14,675 bases of DNA, taken from the NCBI GenBank assembly GCA_036676455.1, contig JAKFCW010000146.1:1-14675 (forward strand). Reading direction: 5' to 3'. Of this stretch, positions 1 through 7,162 are shown in pieces. The stretch comes from UBA4093 sp036676455 (GTDB lineage Bacteria > Cyanobacteriota > Sericytochromatia > S15B-MN24 > UBA4093). The notes beneath the pieces are model-generated. The model was not told the origin of the DNA, ran no database searches, and saw nothing but the letters and a program-made list of their open reading frames with translations. The stretch's first letter is position 1. Each line of letters starts with the position of its first letter. A program made the translations under genes and the position numbers.

Positions 1-1957
1 CAGCGGCAGCCCAGGCCGCGGGCTGGGATTCGGCACTGAAAACGACGTTCACCAGGCGCTGGAACGGGGGGTAGCGCAAGGCTTCGCGGTCCGCCACCTC
101 GCGCGCGTAGAAGCCGTCGTAGTCATGCGTCCGGGCGAACTGCAAGCTCGCATGCTCGGGTGCGTAGGTCTGCACGATCACCCGGCCCGGCAGGTCCCCG
201 CGCCCCGCACGCCCCGCCACCTGGGTGATCAGCTGGAACGTTCGCTCGGCCGCCCTGAAGTCCGGCAGGTTCAGGGCGACGTCGGCCGCCACCACGCCCA
301 CCAGCGACACCTGAGGCAAGTCCAGGCCCTTGGCCACCATCTGAGTGCCTATCAAGACGTTCGCCTCGCCCTTGGCGAAGGCCTCCAGGATCCGGCGATG
401 CGAGTCCTTGCGCGTGGTCGTGTCGCGGTCCAGCCTCAGGATGCGCGCCTCGGGCAGCAGCTGGCTCGCGGCCTCCGCCACCTGCTGGGTCCCCGCCCCG
501 AAGTGCTTGATGAACGGGCTCTTGCAGCTGGGACAACGCTGCGGATAGGCGGCCGCGAAGTTGCACGTGTGGCAACGCAAGAGTTCGTGATCCTTGTGGT
601 AGGTCAGGCTCACCGAGCAGCTGGGACAGGTGATCGACTCGCCGCAGCTGCGGCAGAGCACGAAGGAGGCGTACCCGCGCCGGTTCATCAGCAAGATTGC
701 CTGCTCTCCGCGCCCCAGGTGCTCCTGCAAGGCCGTGAGCAGGCTGCGCGAGAAGACCTTGCGGTTGCCTGAATTCAGCTCCTCGCGCATGTCCACCAGC
801 TCCACCGGAGGCATCGGCCGCCCGGAGACCCGGCTCGGCAGGTCCAGCCGACGGAGCGCGCCCTGTTGCGCCTGGTAGAAGGTCTCCACGCTGGGCGTGG
901 CCGAGCCCAGGATCACCTTCGCACCCTCGATTTGGGCGCGCTGCAGCGCCACGCTGCGCGCATGGTAGCGCGGACTGGTCTCCTGCTTGTAAGAGCCCTC
1001 GTGCTCCTCGTCCAGGATGATGAGGCCGAGGTTGGACAGGGGCGCGAAGACGGCCGAGCGCGCGCCGACCGCCACGCAGGCCTCTCCGTCGCGCAGGCGC
1101 TGCCACTCGTCGAAGCGCTCGCCATCACTGAGCGTGCTGTGCATCAGGGCCAGGCGATCGCCGAACCGGCCCCGGAAGCGCGAGACCGTCTGCGGCGTCA
1201 GGGCGATCTCGGGCACCAGCATGATGGCGCTCTTGCCCTCTGAGAGGGTCTTGGCGATCGCCTGCAGGTAGACCTCGGTCTTGCCCGAGCCGGTCACCCC
1301 GTATAGCAGGAAACCCGAGCCAGGGGGGGCCTCGTCGATGGCCGTCACCGCCGCCTGCTGCGCCGGGTTCAGCCGAAAGGGCGTCACCTGCTGTGCGTCG
1401 GGCATCGGCGGAGAGCGCCAGATGCGCTCTTCGGCCAGCATGACAGCACCTCGCTTGGCCAGCGTCCGCGCGACAGCCGAGGTGGTGGACGCCCGCCTCG
1501 AAAGCTCGGCCAGGGTCAGGTGGCCGCCGGCCCCCTCCAGCACGTCCAGGACTTGCGCCTGACGCGTGGTCAAACCGTCCGGCCGGCTAAGAGCCCTCAC
1601 GACCCACTGGGTCTTGGGACGGGCCTTGTGCGCCAGCGTGCCGCGCGGCACCGCCGTGGTCCAGACCTGCGCGAAGGAGCTCATGGTCGTCGTGGCGACC
1701 CACTCGAATAGCTCGTAGAGGGCCGGAGGCACGGCCATGTCTCCTAGCACCGCCAGGATATCCTTCAGGGAGCCCGCGGGCGGTTCGTCATGGCAGGCCA
1801 CGACGAACCCTGCCACCTGGCGCCGCCCCCCGAAGGACACGGCGACCGCCGTCCCCATTGCGACCATGTCCTCGTACTCCGGAGGGACGCGATAGGTGTA
1901 GGGCTTGGGCTCGGCGAGCGGGATCGAGTCGATCAGGACCTCGACGAACCGGGGCAT
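1..1957 (-). CDS. priA: Primosomal replication-restart helicase PriA (3' end outside window)
   Basis: PriA is a superfamily 2 3'-to-5' DNA helicase that recognises stalled forks and reloads the replisome. About 652 residues are visible; the family usually runs 730-830, so the C-terminus lies beyond the left edge. Seen by my translation: an N-terminal DNA-binding region (about 1-100), Walker A GVTGSGKT (220-227), the DEEH Walker B box (316-319), eight zinc-ligand cysteines at 435, 438, 444, 447, 462, 465, 475 and 478, then GTQMVAKG (537-544) and QVAGRAGR (579-586). All hallmark motifs are intact. The ATG at 1957 shares one base with the coaBC stop (TGATG), suggesting translational coupling as last visible gene of the gmk-rpoZ-coaBC-priA operon. 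Identification is very secure. Confidence 0.96.
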   Translation of the reverse strand, partial: MPRFVEVLIDSIPLAEPKPYTYRVPPEYEDMVAMGTAVAVSFGGRRQVAGFVVACHDEPPAGSLKDILAVLGDMAVPPALYELFEWVATTTMSSFAQVWTTAVPRGTLAHKARPKTQWVVRALSRPDGLTTRQAQVLDVLEGAGGHLTLAELSRRASTTSAVARTLAKRGAVMLAEERIWRSPPMPDAQQVTPFRLNPAQQAAVTAIDEAPPGSGFLLYGVTGSGKTEVYLQAIAKTLSEGKSAIMLVPEIALTPQTVSRFRGRFGDRLALMHSTLSDGERFDEWQRLRDGEACVAVGARSAVFAPLSNLGLIILDEEHEGSYKQETSPRYHARSVALQRAQIEGAKVILGSATPSVETFYQAQQGALRRLDLPSRVSGRPMPPVELVDMREELNSGNRKVFSRSLLTALQEHLGRGEQAILLMNRRGYASFVLCRSCGESITCPSCSVSLTYHKDHELLRCHTCNFAAAYPQRCPSCKSPFIKHFGAGTQQVAEAASQLLPEARILRLDRDTTTRKDSHRRILEAFAKGEANVLIGTQMVAKGLDLPQVSLVGVVAADVALNLPDFRAAERTFQLITQVAGRAGRGDLPGRVIVQTYAPEHASLQFARTHDYDGFYAREVADREALRYPPFQRLVNVVFSAESQPAAWAAA

Positions 1958-3150
1958 CAGGGAAGTCGTCCGGCGAAGAGGTCCATCAGGCGCGACGCGA
2001 TGGCGTGCTTGGAGGCGACGTCGAAGCTGGCGACCTCTCCGTCGGGGCCGAGCACGGTCACGGCGTTCTGGTCGGACTCGAAGCCGATGCCCGGTTTTGC
2101 GACGTCATTGGCCACGATGAGATCCAGGCCCTTGCGCTCCAGCTTGCCGCGCGCATGGTCGAGCAGGGACTCGGTCTCGGCGGCAAAGCCGACGACGAGC
2201 TGGTCGCTCCGGCGCAGGGGCTTCAGGGTGGCGAGGATGTCCGGGGTCGGCACCAGGGTCACGGTCATGGCCGCGCCCGACTTCTTGATTTTCTGCGGGG
2301 CCACCGCCTCCGGGCGGTAATCGGCGACCGCGGCGGCCATGACCAGCATGTCCGCCTGGGGCAGGCGGCTTTGCACCGCCGAGAGCATGTCCTGGGCGGT
2401 CTGGACCGCGACGCCCTGCACTCCGGCCGGCACCGGCAAGCTGGACGTCGTGACCAGCGTGACCTCCGCGCCGCGCTCGGCGGCAGCAGCTGCCAGCGCA
2501 TGGCCCATCTTGCCACTCGAGCGGTTGCCCAGGTAGCGCACCGGGTCCAGCGGCTCGCGGGTGCCGCCGGCGGTGATGAGGACCTTGCGGCCGTCTAAAC
2601 GCTCACCCAAGCGCCGGCGCGCGTAGGCCTCCTCGATCCGCTGAGCGATCTCCGCGACATCCGCGAGTTTGCCCGCTCCGACGTCCCCGCAGGCCAGTTC
2701 CCCCGACGCCGGCATGACTACCTCGACACCTCGGGCTGATAGCGTACGAAGGTTGGCTTGGGTGGCGGGATGCTCCCACATGGCCGTGTTCATGGCCGGG
2801 GCGACGAGCAACGGACAGCGCAGGGCCAGCAGGGTCGTGCTGAGGAGGTCGTCCGCGAGGCCCAGGGCCGCCTTGGCCAGGACGTTAGCCGTGGCGGGGA
2901 CGACGGCCGCGAGGTCGACGCCCTTGACCAGGTCGATATGCTCGACGATGCCGCCATCGGGCAGCTCGAAGGGATCGAGGTGGACCTTCTGCCGCGAGAG
3001 GGTCTGCAGGGTCAGGGGAGTGATGAACTGGGCGGCCGCCGGGGTCATGACGACGCGAACCTCCCAGCCGCGCTTGCGCAGGAGGGAGGTCAGGTCGGCT
3101 GCCTTGTAGGCCGCGATACCACCCGCAACCCCCAAGAGGAGGGTCGGCAT
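1957..3150 (-). CDS. coaBC: Bifunctional CoaBC (phosphopantothenoylcysteine decarboxylase / phosphopantothenate-cysteine ligase)
   Basis: This cytosolic enzyme makes two successive steps of coenzyme A synthesis: CoaB joins cysteine to 4'-phosphopantothenate using CTP, and CoaC, an FMN enzyme, decarboxylates the product. The 397-residue length is typical of the fusion. CoaC half (about 1-185): GGIAAYKA (10-17), catalytic His71 in VEHIDL, PAMNTAMW (118-125, Asn121) and the active-site lid cysteine Cys154 in LACGD. CoaB half (about 188-397): LITAGGTREP (191-200), NRSSGK (209-214), AAVADYRP (273-280), KIKK (287-290) and FAAET (322-326). The ATG at 3150 lies 4 bases after the rpoZ stop, and its stop overlaps the priA start by one base. 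No key residue is missing. Confidence 0.97.
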   Translation of the reverse strand: MPTLLLGVAGGIAAYKAADLTSLLRKRGWEVRVVMTPAAAQFITPLTLQTLSRQKVHLDPFELPDGGIVEHIDLVKGVDLAAVVPATANVLAKAALGLADDLLSTTLLALRCPLLVAPAMNTAMWEHPATQANLRTLSARGVEVVMPASGELACGDVGAGKLADVAEIAQRIEEAYARRRLGERLDGRKVLITAGGTREPLDPVRYLGNRSSGKMGHALAAAAAERGAEVTLVTTSSLPVPAGVQGVAVQTAQDMLSAVQSRLPQADMLVMAAAVADYRPEAVAPQKIKKSGAAMTVTLVPTPDILATLKPLRRSDQLVVGFAAETESLLDHARGKLERKGLDLIVANDVAKPGIGFESDQNAVTVLGPDGEVASFDVASKHAIASRLMDLFAGRLP

Positions 3151-3154
3151 GGAT

Positions 3155-3349
3155 CTAGACGTTGGCTTCGGGGAGGGCTTCGGCCGAGTGCTGCTCGGTC
3201 ACCATCTCACCGATGGCGCGGGGAATCGGCTTGACGGTCTCGGGCGTGCCGTCGCGGGCCACGTCGTCCTTGATCCGCTTGGCGCGACGCGCGATCTGCA
3301 GAACGAGGTCGTACTTGTTCGAGGCCTTGGCCAACAATTCCGTGTGCAT
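3155..3349 (-). CDS. rpoZ: DNA-directed RNA polymerase omega subunit
   Basis: Omega helps fold and stabilise the beta' subunit in the RNA polymerase core. The product is only 64 residues, at the short end of the family. It carries the conserved core NKYDLVLQIARRAKRIKD (11-28) followed by a polar, acidic tail. The start is well supported: an AAGGAG Shine-Dalgarno sequence lies six bases before the ATG, just after the gmk stop, which forms a TGATAA double stop. The neighbours gmk upstream and coaBC downstream are the classical ones in many bacteria. Together, the core motif and the position make the assignment firm despite the small size. Confidence 0.93.
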   Translation of the reverse strand: MHTELLAKASNKYDLVLQIARRAKRIKDDVARDGTPETVKPIPRAIGEMVTEQHSAEALPEANV

Positions 3350-3363
3350 CGATCGTCTCCTTA

Positions 3364-4056
3364 TCAGTGAGGCAGGTGCCGGCCCACGCGGCAGCGCTCG
3401 GCGATGATGATCGACTCGAGTTTGCGGGCGGCATTGGCCAGGTCGTCATTGACGACCTGGAAATCGTAAAGCGGTAGGAAGTTCAACTCGTCGACGGCGA
3501 TCGAGAGGCGCTGGCGGATGGCCTCGGCGGCCTCCGTCTGGCGCTTGCGCAGCCGCGCTTCGAGCTCCTGCATGGTCGGAGGCAGGAGGAAGACGTAGAC
3601 CCCGTTGGGGACGCGCTCCTTGACCTGGATGGCTCCCTTGACGTCAATCTCGAGAACGACGTCCTGGCCGGCGGCGAGCTGCTGCTGCACGTAGGAGCGC
3701 GGAGTCCCGTAGTAGAGGCCGTTGACGAACTGCGACCACTCGATCAGCTCGTCGTGCTCGACCATCTTCTGGAACTCCTCTTCGGAGCGGAAGAAGTAGT
3801 GGACGCCGTCCTCTTCGCCTGGCCGCGGGGCGCGGGTGGTCACGGAGACCGAGTGGCGCAGATCGGGCATGCGCCGCTTCAACTCCTTGACCAGGGTCCC
3901 CTTGCCGACGCCGGACGGGCCGGAGATGACGACCAGCATGCCCTGACGGGTCTTGCCGGCGACACGCTCGAAGGACGGCTCGCCCAGCACCCGCGGCTCG
4001 AGGCGATCCTCGGTCGGGATCGGGGAGGCTGACTGCTTGTTGGTGTTCGTATCCAC
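3364..4056 (-). CDS. gmk: Guanylate kinase
   Basis: Guanylate kinase phosphorylates GMP to GDP with ATP and is essential for GTP and dGTP supply. Visible: the P-loop GPSGVGKG (46-53), the GMP-binding stretch SVSVTTRAPRPGEEDGVHYF, and the EIDVKGA strand. The product is 230 residues from the GTG at 4056, against about 207 in E. coli; the extra is a polar, Pro/Glu-rich N-terminus of about 38 residues. An internal ATG at 3939 (Met40) would give a standard-length enzyme, but its upstream AGGG lies only about a base away. The GTG has an AAAAGAG element eight bases upstream, so I favour the long form without certainty. First gene of the operon; a candidate promoter lies at 4092-4121. Confidence 0.95.
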   Translation of the reverse strand: MDTNTNKQSASPIPTEDRLEPRVLGEPSFERVAGKTRQGMLVVISGPSGVGKGTLVKELKRRMPDLRHSVSVTTRAPRPGEEDGVHYFFRSEEEFQKMVEHDELIEWSQFVNGLYYGTPRSYVQQQLAAGQDVVLEIDVKGAIQVKERVPNGVYVFLLPPTMQELEARLRKRQTEAAEAIRQRLSIAVDELNFLPLYDFQVVNDDLANAARKLESIIIAERCRVGRHLPH

Positions 4057-4235
4057 GGGTTAATCTCTTTTCACGGGCGGGTTAAGCTGCCATGTTACAC
4101 CACGGAAAGGGAGGAAAGCAAGGAAGACGGCGTCCTTGCGGGAGTCGGAAATCTCCGCTCTTGCGGTGACGGGTCCCCGGGGGCTGTGCTAAAAGGGGTG
4201 AAGTCGCAACCCATGCTCATGAAGGGGGTGGACAG
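4057..4235. promoter_or_regulatory. Divergent gmk / HU intergenic region with hairpins and candidate promoters
   Basis: This spacer separates the minus-strand gmk operon from the plus-strand HU gene, so both promoters should lie here. For gmk: a TAACAT -10 (4092-4097) and a weak TTGCTT -35 (4116-4121), spaced 18, read on the minus strand. For HU: an extended-type -10 TGCTAAAAG ending at 4195 with GTGACG (4166-4171) as a partial -35. Between them is a perfect 7-bp inverted repeat, GCAAGGA (4118-4124) and TCCTTGC (4133-4139), with an 8-base loop; one arm overlaps the proposed gmk -35. All promoter calls rest on consensus reading alone. Confidence 0.4.
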
Positions 4236-4517
4236 GTGAACAAGGACGAGCTGGTCACCACGGTCGCGCAGAAGACCCAGATGCCCAAGAAAACTGCCGA
4301 GCAACTGGTGTCCGCGGCCTTCGAAACCATTACCGAGGCGCTCGCCAAGGACGAGAAGGTCACGTTGGTGGGCTTCGGCACCTTCGCCGTCCGGGAACGA
4401 GCGGCCCGCCAGGGCAAGAACCCCCGCACCGGCGAGACCATCCAGATCAAGGCCCGCAAGACCCCGGCCTTCACCGCCGGCAAGGCCCTGCGCGATCGGC
4501 TCGGAGAGCCAGGCTGA
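4236..4517 (+). CDS. HU-family nucleoid DNA-binding protein
   Basis: A histone-like protein that dimerises, bends DNA without strong sequence preference and helps organise the nucleoid. The 93 residues match the usual length of about 90. The N-terminal helices (about 3-40) begin MNKDELVTTVAQK, and the family signature GFGTFAVRERAARQGKNPRT begins near residue 46, forming the start of the DNA-binding beta arm, with the usual ARKTPAFTAGKALRD end. Start is GTG at 4236, with a GGGGG-rich Shine-Dalgarno sequence about seven bases upstream. The stop lies 12 bases from the convergent LCP gene stop. A 5-bp GGCTC/GAGCC hairpin covers the last codons (about 4498-4510) but has no T-run. HU versus IHF subunit cannot be settled by eye; HU fits better. 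Confidence 0.95.
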   Translation: MNKDELVTTVAQKTQMPKKTAEQLVSAAFETITEALAKDEKVTLVGFGTFAVRERAARQGKNPRTGETIQIKARKTPAFTAGKALRDRLGEPG

Positions 4518-4529
4518 CCCCACCGCGCG

Positions 4530-5891
4530 TTAGCGAGTGCCGGATGGTTGCGTGGCGCCGGTCAAGCGCGGGCTGCGCAGGGCATCGAGGAAGTCCTGGC
4601 CCAGCACGACGGTGAAGTCGGTCTGGATGTCCCCGACACTGGCGGAGATCGCCTCGGCCTGGACTCCCAGGGTGTAGGCGATCGCCCCGCCCACCCCGTC
4701 GTCGCCCTTCTGGGAGATGACCTGCGTGCGGGCCACGTCCGAGCTCGAATGGGTCCCTACCGTCCAGACCGTCCAGCCATCCGAGCGCAGCAGCTGCGCC
4801 GCCTCGTTGGCGATGCCCGACCGGCCGGTCCCGTTGAGCACCGTGATGCGGGTCTCTCGCTTGACCTCCGCGGAAACCGCCACTGGAGCTGCGGTCGTGC
4901 CCGTGGCCGCCGGAGCCTGCGAGCCCTCGGTCAGCATGCTGCGAGCGATGCCACGGGTCTCGTCCACGTTTGGCAGCCAGTAACTCGCCGCGTACCGCCC
5001 GCCCGAGAACTCCCCGGGCACCATCACCATGTGCACCGCATCCATCGTCAGCCCCTTGCCCCAGTTGGCGTACTGGAGCATCTGAGCCGTCGACATCGAG
5101 GTCTCCACGTTAGCCTTGGCCACCTCGATCAGCTGCGGCATGCGCGTCAGCGTCATGGGATCGAGCAGCTTCTGGGACAAGGCCTGCATGAAGCGCTGCT
5201 GGCGCTGCACGCGGCCGATATCCCCGTAGGCGTCATGGCGGAAGCGGATGTACTGGTGCGCCTTCGCGCCGTCCAGGACCTGCGGCCCCTTCTTCAGCGA
5301 GATGCGCAGGCCCGCCGAGCGATCGTAATAGCTCATGTTGCGCTCGACGTCGATTTCCACGCCACCCAGAGCATCCACGAGGTTCTCGACGCCGTCGAGT
5401 TTGACCATGACCCAGTGGTGGATCGGCACCTGCAGGAAGTCCGAGACCGTCTGAGCCGTCAGCATCGGCCCGCCGTACGCCAGCGCCGCGTTGATCTTGT
5501 CGTAGCCGTGGCGACCGGGGATATGCACCCGCGTGTCACGCGGCACGGAAAGGACGTTCACGCGTTTCTGCACCGGATCCAGCGAGGCCACGAGGATGGT
5601 GTCGGAGCGCGTGGGAAGCACCCGGCCCCGGCGCGAGTACTCGACGTCTGCCCCCAGGATCAGGATGTTGGTGCGCTCGATCTTGGCGAAAACTTGCGGT
5701 AGGTCGCTGAGCTTCAGGTCCGCAGGGGCGTCGGGCAGGAAGCCGGCCTGCTTGAGGCCGAACGCGGTCCCGGCGCCTAGCAAGGCGCTGATCAGAGAGC
5801 CAGTCACGAGGAACCAGCCCCAGCGCCCCTTGGCCGGGGGCTTTTGCTGCGGTGCGGGCTTCTTGGGAGGCTTTTGCGGGGTGGTCATCAC
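4530..5891 (-). CDS. LytR-CpsA-Psr (LCP) family cell-wall glycopolymer transferase
   Basis: LCP enzymes act outside the membrane, moving glycopolymers from undecaprenyl carriers onto peptidoglycan or related acceptors. The 453-residue product has a basic, Pro/Lys-rich cytosolic tail (1-23), one membrane helix (about 26-46), an LCP catalytic domain (about 72-250) and a C-terminal LytR_C-like domain (about 345-435). Conserved LCP residues are visible: Arg95 and Asp97 in TRSDTIL, Arg118 in SVPRDT, Lys132 in DKINAALAYGG, and the RFRHD...DIGRVQRQQ segment (216-232). The start is GTG (5891) or ATG (5888); both overlap the amidohydrolase stop, by four bases or one, which indicates coupling. No strong Shine-Dalgarno is seen. 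The polymer it transfers cannot be told from sequence. Confidence 0.9.
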   Translation of the reverse strand: MMTTPQKPPKKPAPQQKPPAKGRWGWFLVTGSLISALLGAGTAFGLKQAGFLPDAPADLKLSDLPQVFAKIERTNILILGADVEYSRRGRVLPTRSDTILVASLDPVQKRVNVLSVPRDTRVHIPGRHGYDKINAALAYGGPMLTAQTVSDFLQVPIHHWVMVKLDGVENLVDALGGVEIDVERNMSYYDRSAGLRISLKKGPQVLDGAKAHQYIRFRHDAYGDIGRVQRQQRFMQALSQKLLDPMTLTRMPQLIEVAKANVETSMSTAQMLQYANWGKGLTMDAVHMVMVPGEFSGGRYAASYWLPNVDETRGIARSMLTEGSQAPAATGTTAAPVAVSAEVKRETRITVLNGTGRSGIANEAAQLLRSDGWTVWTVGTHSSSDVARTQVISQKGDDGVGGAIAYTLGVQAEAISASVGDIQTDFTVVLGQDFLDALRSPRLTGATQPSGTR

Positions 5892-7048
5892 GGGCGTCGA
5901 TACACGGCCTGGCCGTTGATCCAGGTGGTGAGCACGTTGGTCTCGATATCGAAGGGATGGCCGTCCATGAGGACGAAGTCCGCGTCCTTGCCGGGCTCGA
6001 GTGAGCCCACCCGGTGGGCCACCCCGCAGATGCGAGCGGCGTTGAGCGTGATGGCCTCCAGAGCCGCCTCACGCCCCATGCCTGCCTTGGCGGCCAGCGC
6101 GGCGCAGAGCGTCAGGTGATGGATAGGCACGACCGGATGATCGGTCATGATCGCCACCATCACCCCGGCCTGCTGGAGGATGGCCGCGGTCTCGTAGTTG
6201 CGCTCGCGCAGCTCGACCTTGGAGCGGCAGGACATCGAGGGGCCGACGACGGCGCGCACGCCCTTCTCGGCGAGCAAGGGGGCAATCTTGTGGCCTTCGG
6301 TGCAATGCTCGACCACCAGGTCGAGGTTGAACTCCTCGGCGATCCGGATGGCCGTGAGGATGTCGTCGGTGCGGTGGGCATGAGCGCGCATGGGGACGCG
6401 GCGGGAGAGGGAAAGGGCGATCGCCTCCAGGCGAAGATCCCGATCCGGACCCGGCTCGCCTTTCTCCTTGGCTCGTTCCACCTTGCTCGCATAGGTCTGC
6501 GCGTCGACGAAGCTCTGCCGCATCAGGGCCGCGATGCCCATGCGGGTGGTCGGCATCTTGTTCTTGGAATGGTAGACGCGCTTCGGATTCTCGCCGAAGG
6601 CTACCTTGAGGCCGGCGGGCTGGCGGATGGCCATGTCGTCGATGGCGACCCCGGCGGTCTTGAGACAAACCGGCTGGCCGCCGATGACGTTGGCGGATCC
6701 CGGCAGGACGAAGAGCGTGGTCACGCCCGCCGAGCGGGCGTCCTCGAAGCCCAGGTCCTGAGGGTTGATGCCGTCGAGCGCGCGCATGTGCGGCGTGACG
6801 GGATCGGTCATCTCGTTGCCGTCATCCCCCTCGAACTTGATGCCCTCCTCCCAGAGGCCCACGTGGCAGTGGGCGTCGATGAAGCCGGGGACCAAGGTCG
6901 CCCCGTCCGCGTCGATCACCTCGCAACCCTCGGGAAGCGCGACCTCCGCGCCGACGGCCTGGATCTTGCCGTCTGCGACCAGGATCGTTCCTGACGGAAT
7001 GACCGGCCCCGAAATGGGATGAATACGGGCACGGGTAATGGCGAACAA
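5888..7048 (-). CDS. Metal-dependent amidohydrolase (imidazolonepropionase-like)
   Basis: A TIM-barrel hydrolase of the amidohydrolase superfamily, the group with imidazolonepropionase and related cyclic amidases. The 386 residues show the small N-terminal beta domain (1-52), the first metal motif DAHCH (His60, His62), probable ligands His223 or His225 in MRAHAHRTDD and His248 in VEHCTEGHK, and the catalytic Asp303 in MTDHP. The family C-terminal motif GSLEPGKDADFVLMDGHP is intact. The start is TTG at 7048, chosen because AGGAG lies six bases upstream. The stop overlaps the LCP gene, so the two are probably co-transcribed, but I can offer no biochemical reason for the pairing. Substrate is unknown. 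Confidence 0.87.
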   Translation of the reverse strand: MFAITRARIHPISGPVIPSGTILVADGKIQAVGAEVALPEGCEVIDADGATLVPGFIDAHCHVGLWEEGIKFEGDDGNEMTDPVTPHMRALDGINPQDLGFEDARSAGVTTLFVLPGSANVIGGQPVCLKTAGVAIDDMAIRQPAGLKVAFGENPKRVYHSKNKMPTTRMGIAALMRQSFVDAQTYASKVERAKEKGEPGPDRDLRLEAIALSLSRRVPMRAHAHRTDDILTAIRIAEEFNLDLVVEHCTEGHKIAPLLAEKGVRAVVGPSMSCRSKVELRERNYETAAILQQAGVMVAIMTDHPVVPIHHLTLCAALAAKAGMGREAALEAITLNAARICGVAHRVGSLEPGKDADFVLMDGHPFDIETNVLTTWINGQAVYRRP

Positions 7049-7162
7049 GGCGTGCTCCTGTTAACTCAAAGGCTCTCAACCATGAAAAAGGCCCCGACGG
7101 GCTCAGAAGAGGATTTTATCAGAATCATAGGCCCCTTGCCAGCCACCGGGAAGCAAGCTAAC
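7049..7162. promoter_or_regulatory. Divergent intergenic region with possible minus-strand attenuator
   Basis: This spacer lies between the minus-strand amidohydrolase start and the plus-strand exported-protein start, so it should carry both promoters. On the minus strand, GCCC-GTCG-GGGC (7102-7091) followed by TTTTT (7089-7085) resembles a short intrinsic terminator about 40 bases before the TTG start. If transcription starts further upstream it would act as an attenuator. The stem is only four base pairs. A minus-strand TATGAT and a TAAAAT lie upstream of it near 7110-7130, but I could not pair either with a good -35. Confidence 0.3.

Noticed and set aside
123..1106. Minus-strand open frame of 327 codons within priA
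   Set aside because: It is in a different frame from PriA, which carries all helicase and zinc motifs through this stretch; the alternative product is low-complexity Arg/Gly/Ala.
4548..5702. Long plus-strand open frame of 384 codons opposite the LCP gene
   Set aside because: It is Arg/His/Ala-rich with no motif and lies antisense to a gene with clear LCP and LytR_C domains; high G+C commonly opens such frames.
6014..6994. Plus-strand open frame of 326 codons opposite the amidohydrolase gene
   Set aside because: Antisense shadow of a gene with intact metal and active-site motifs.
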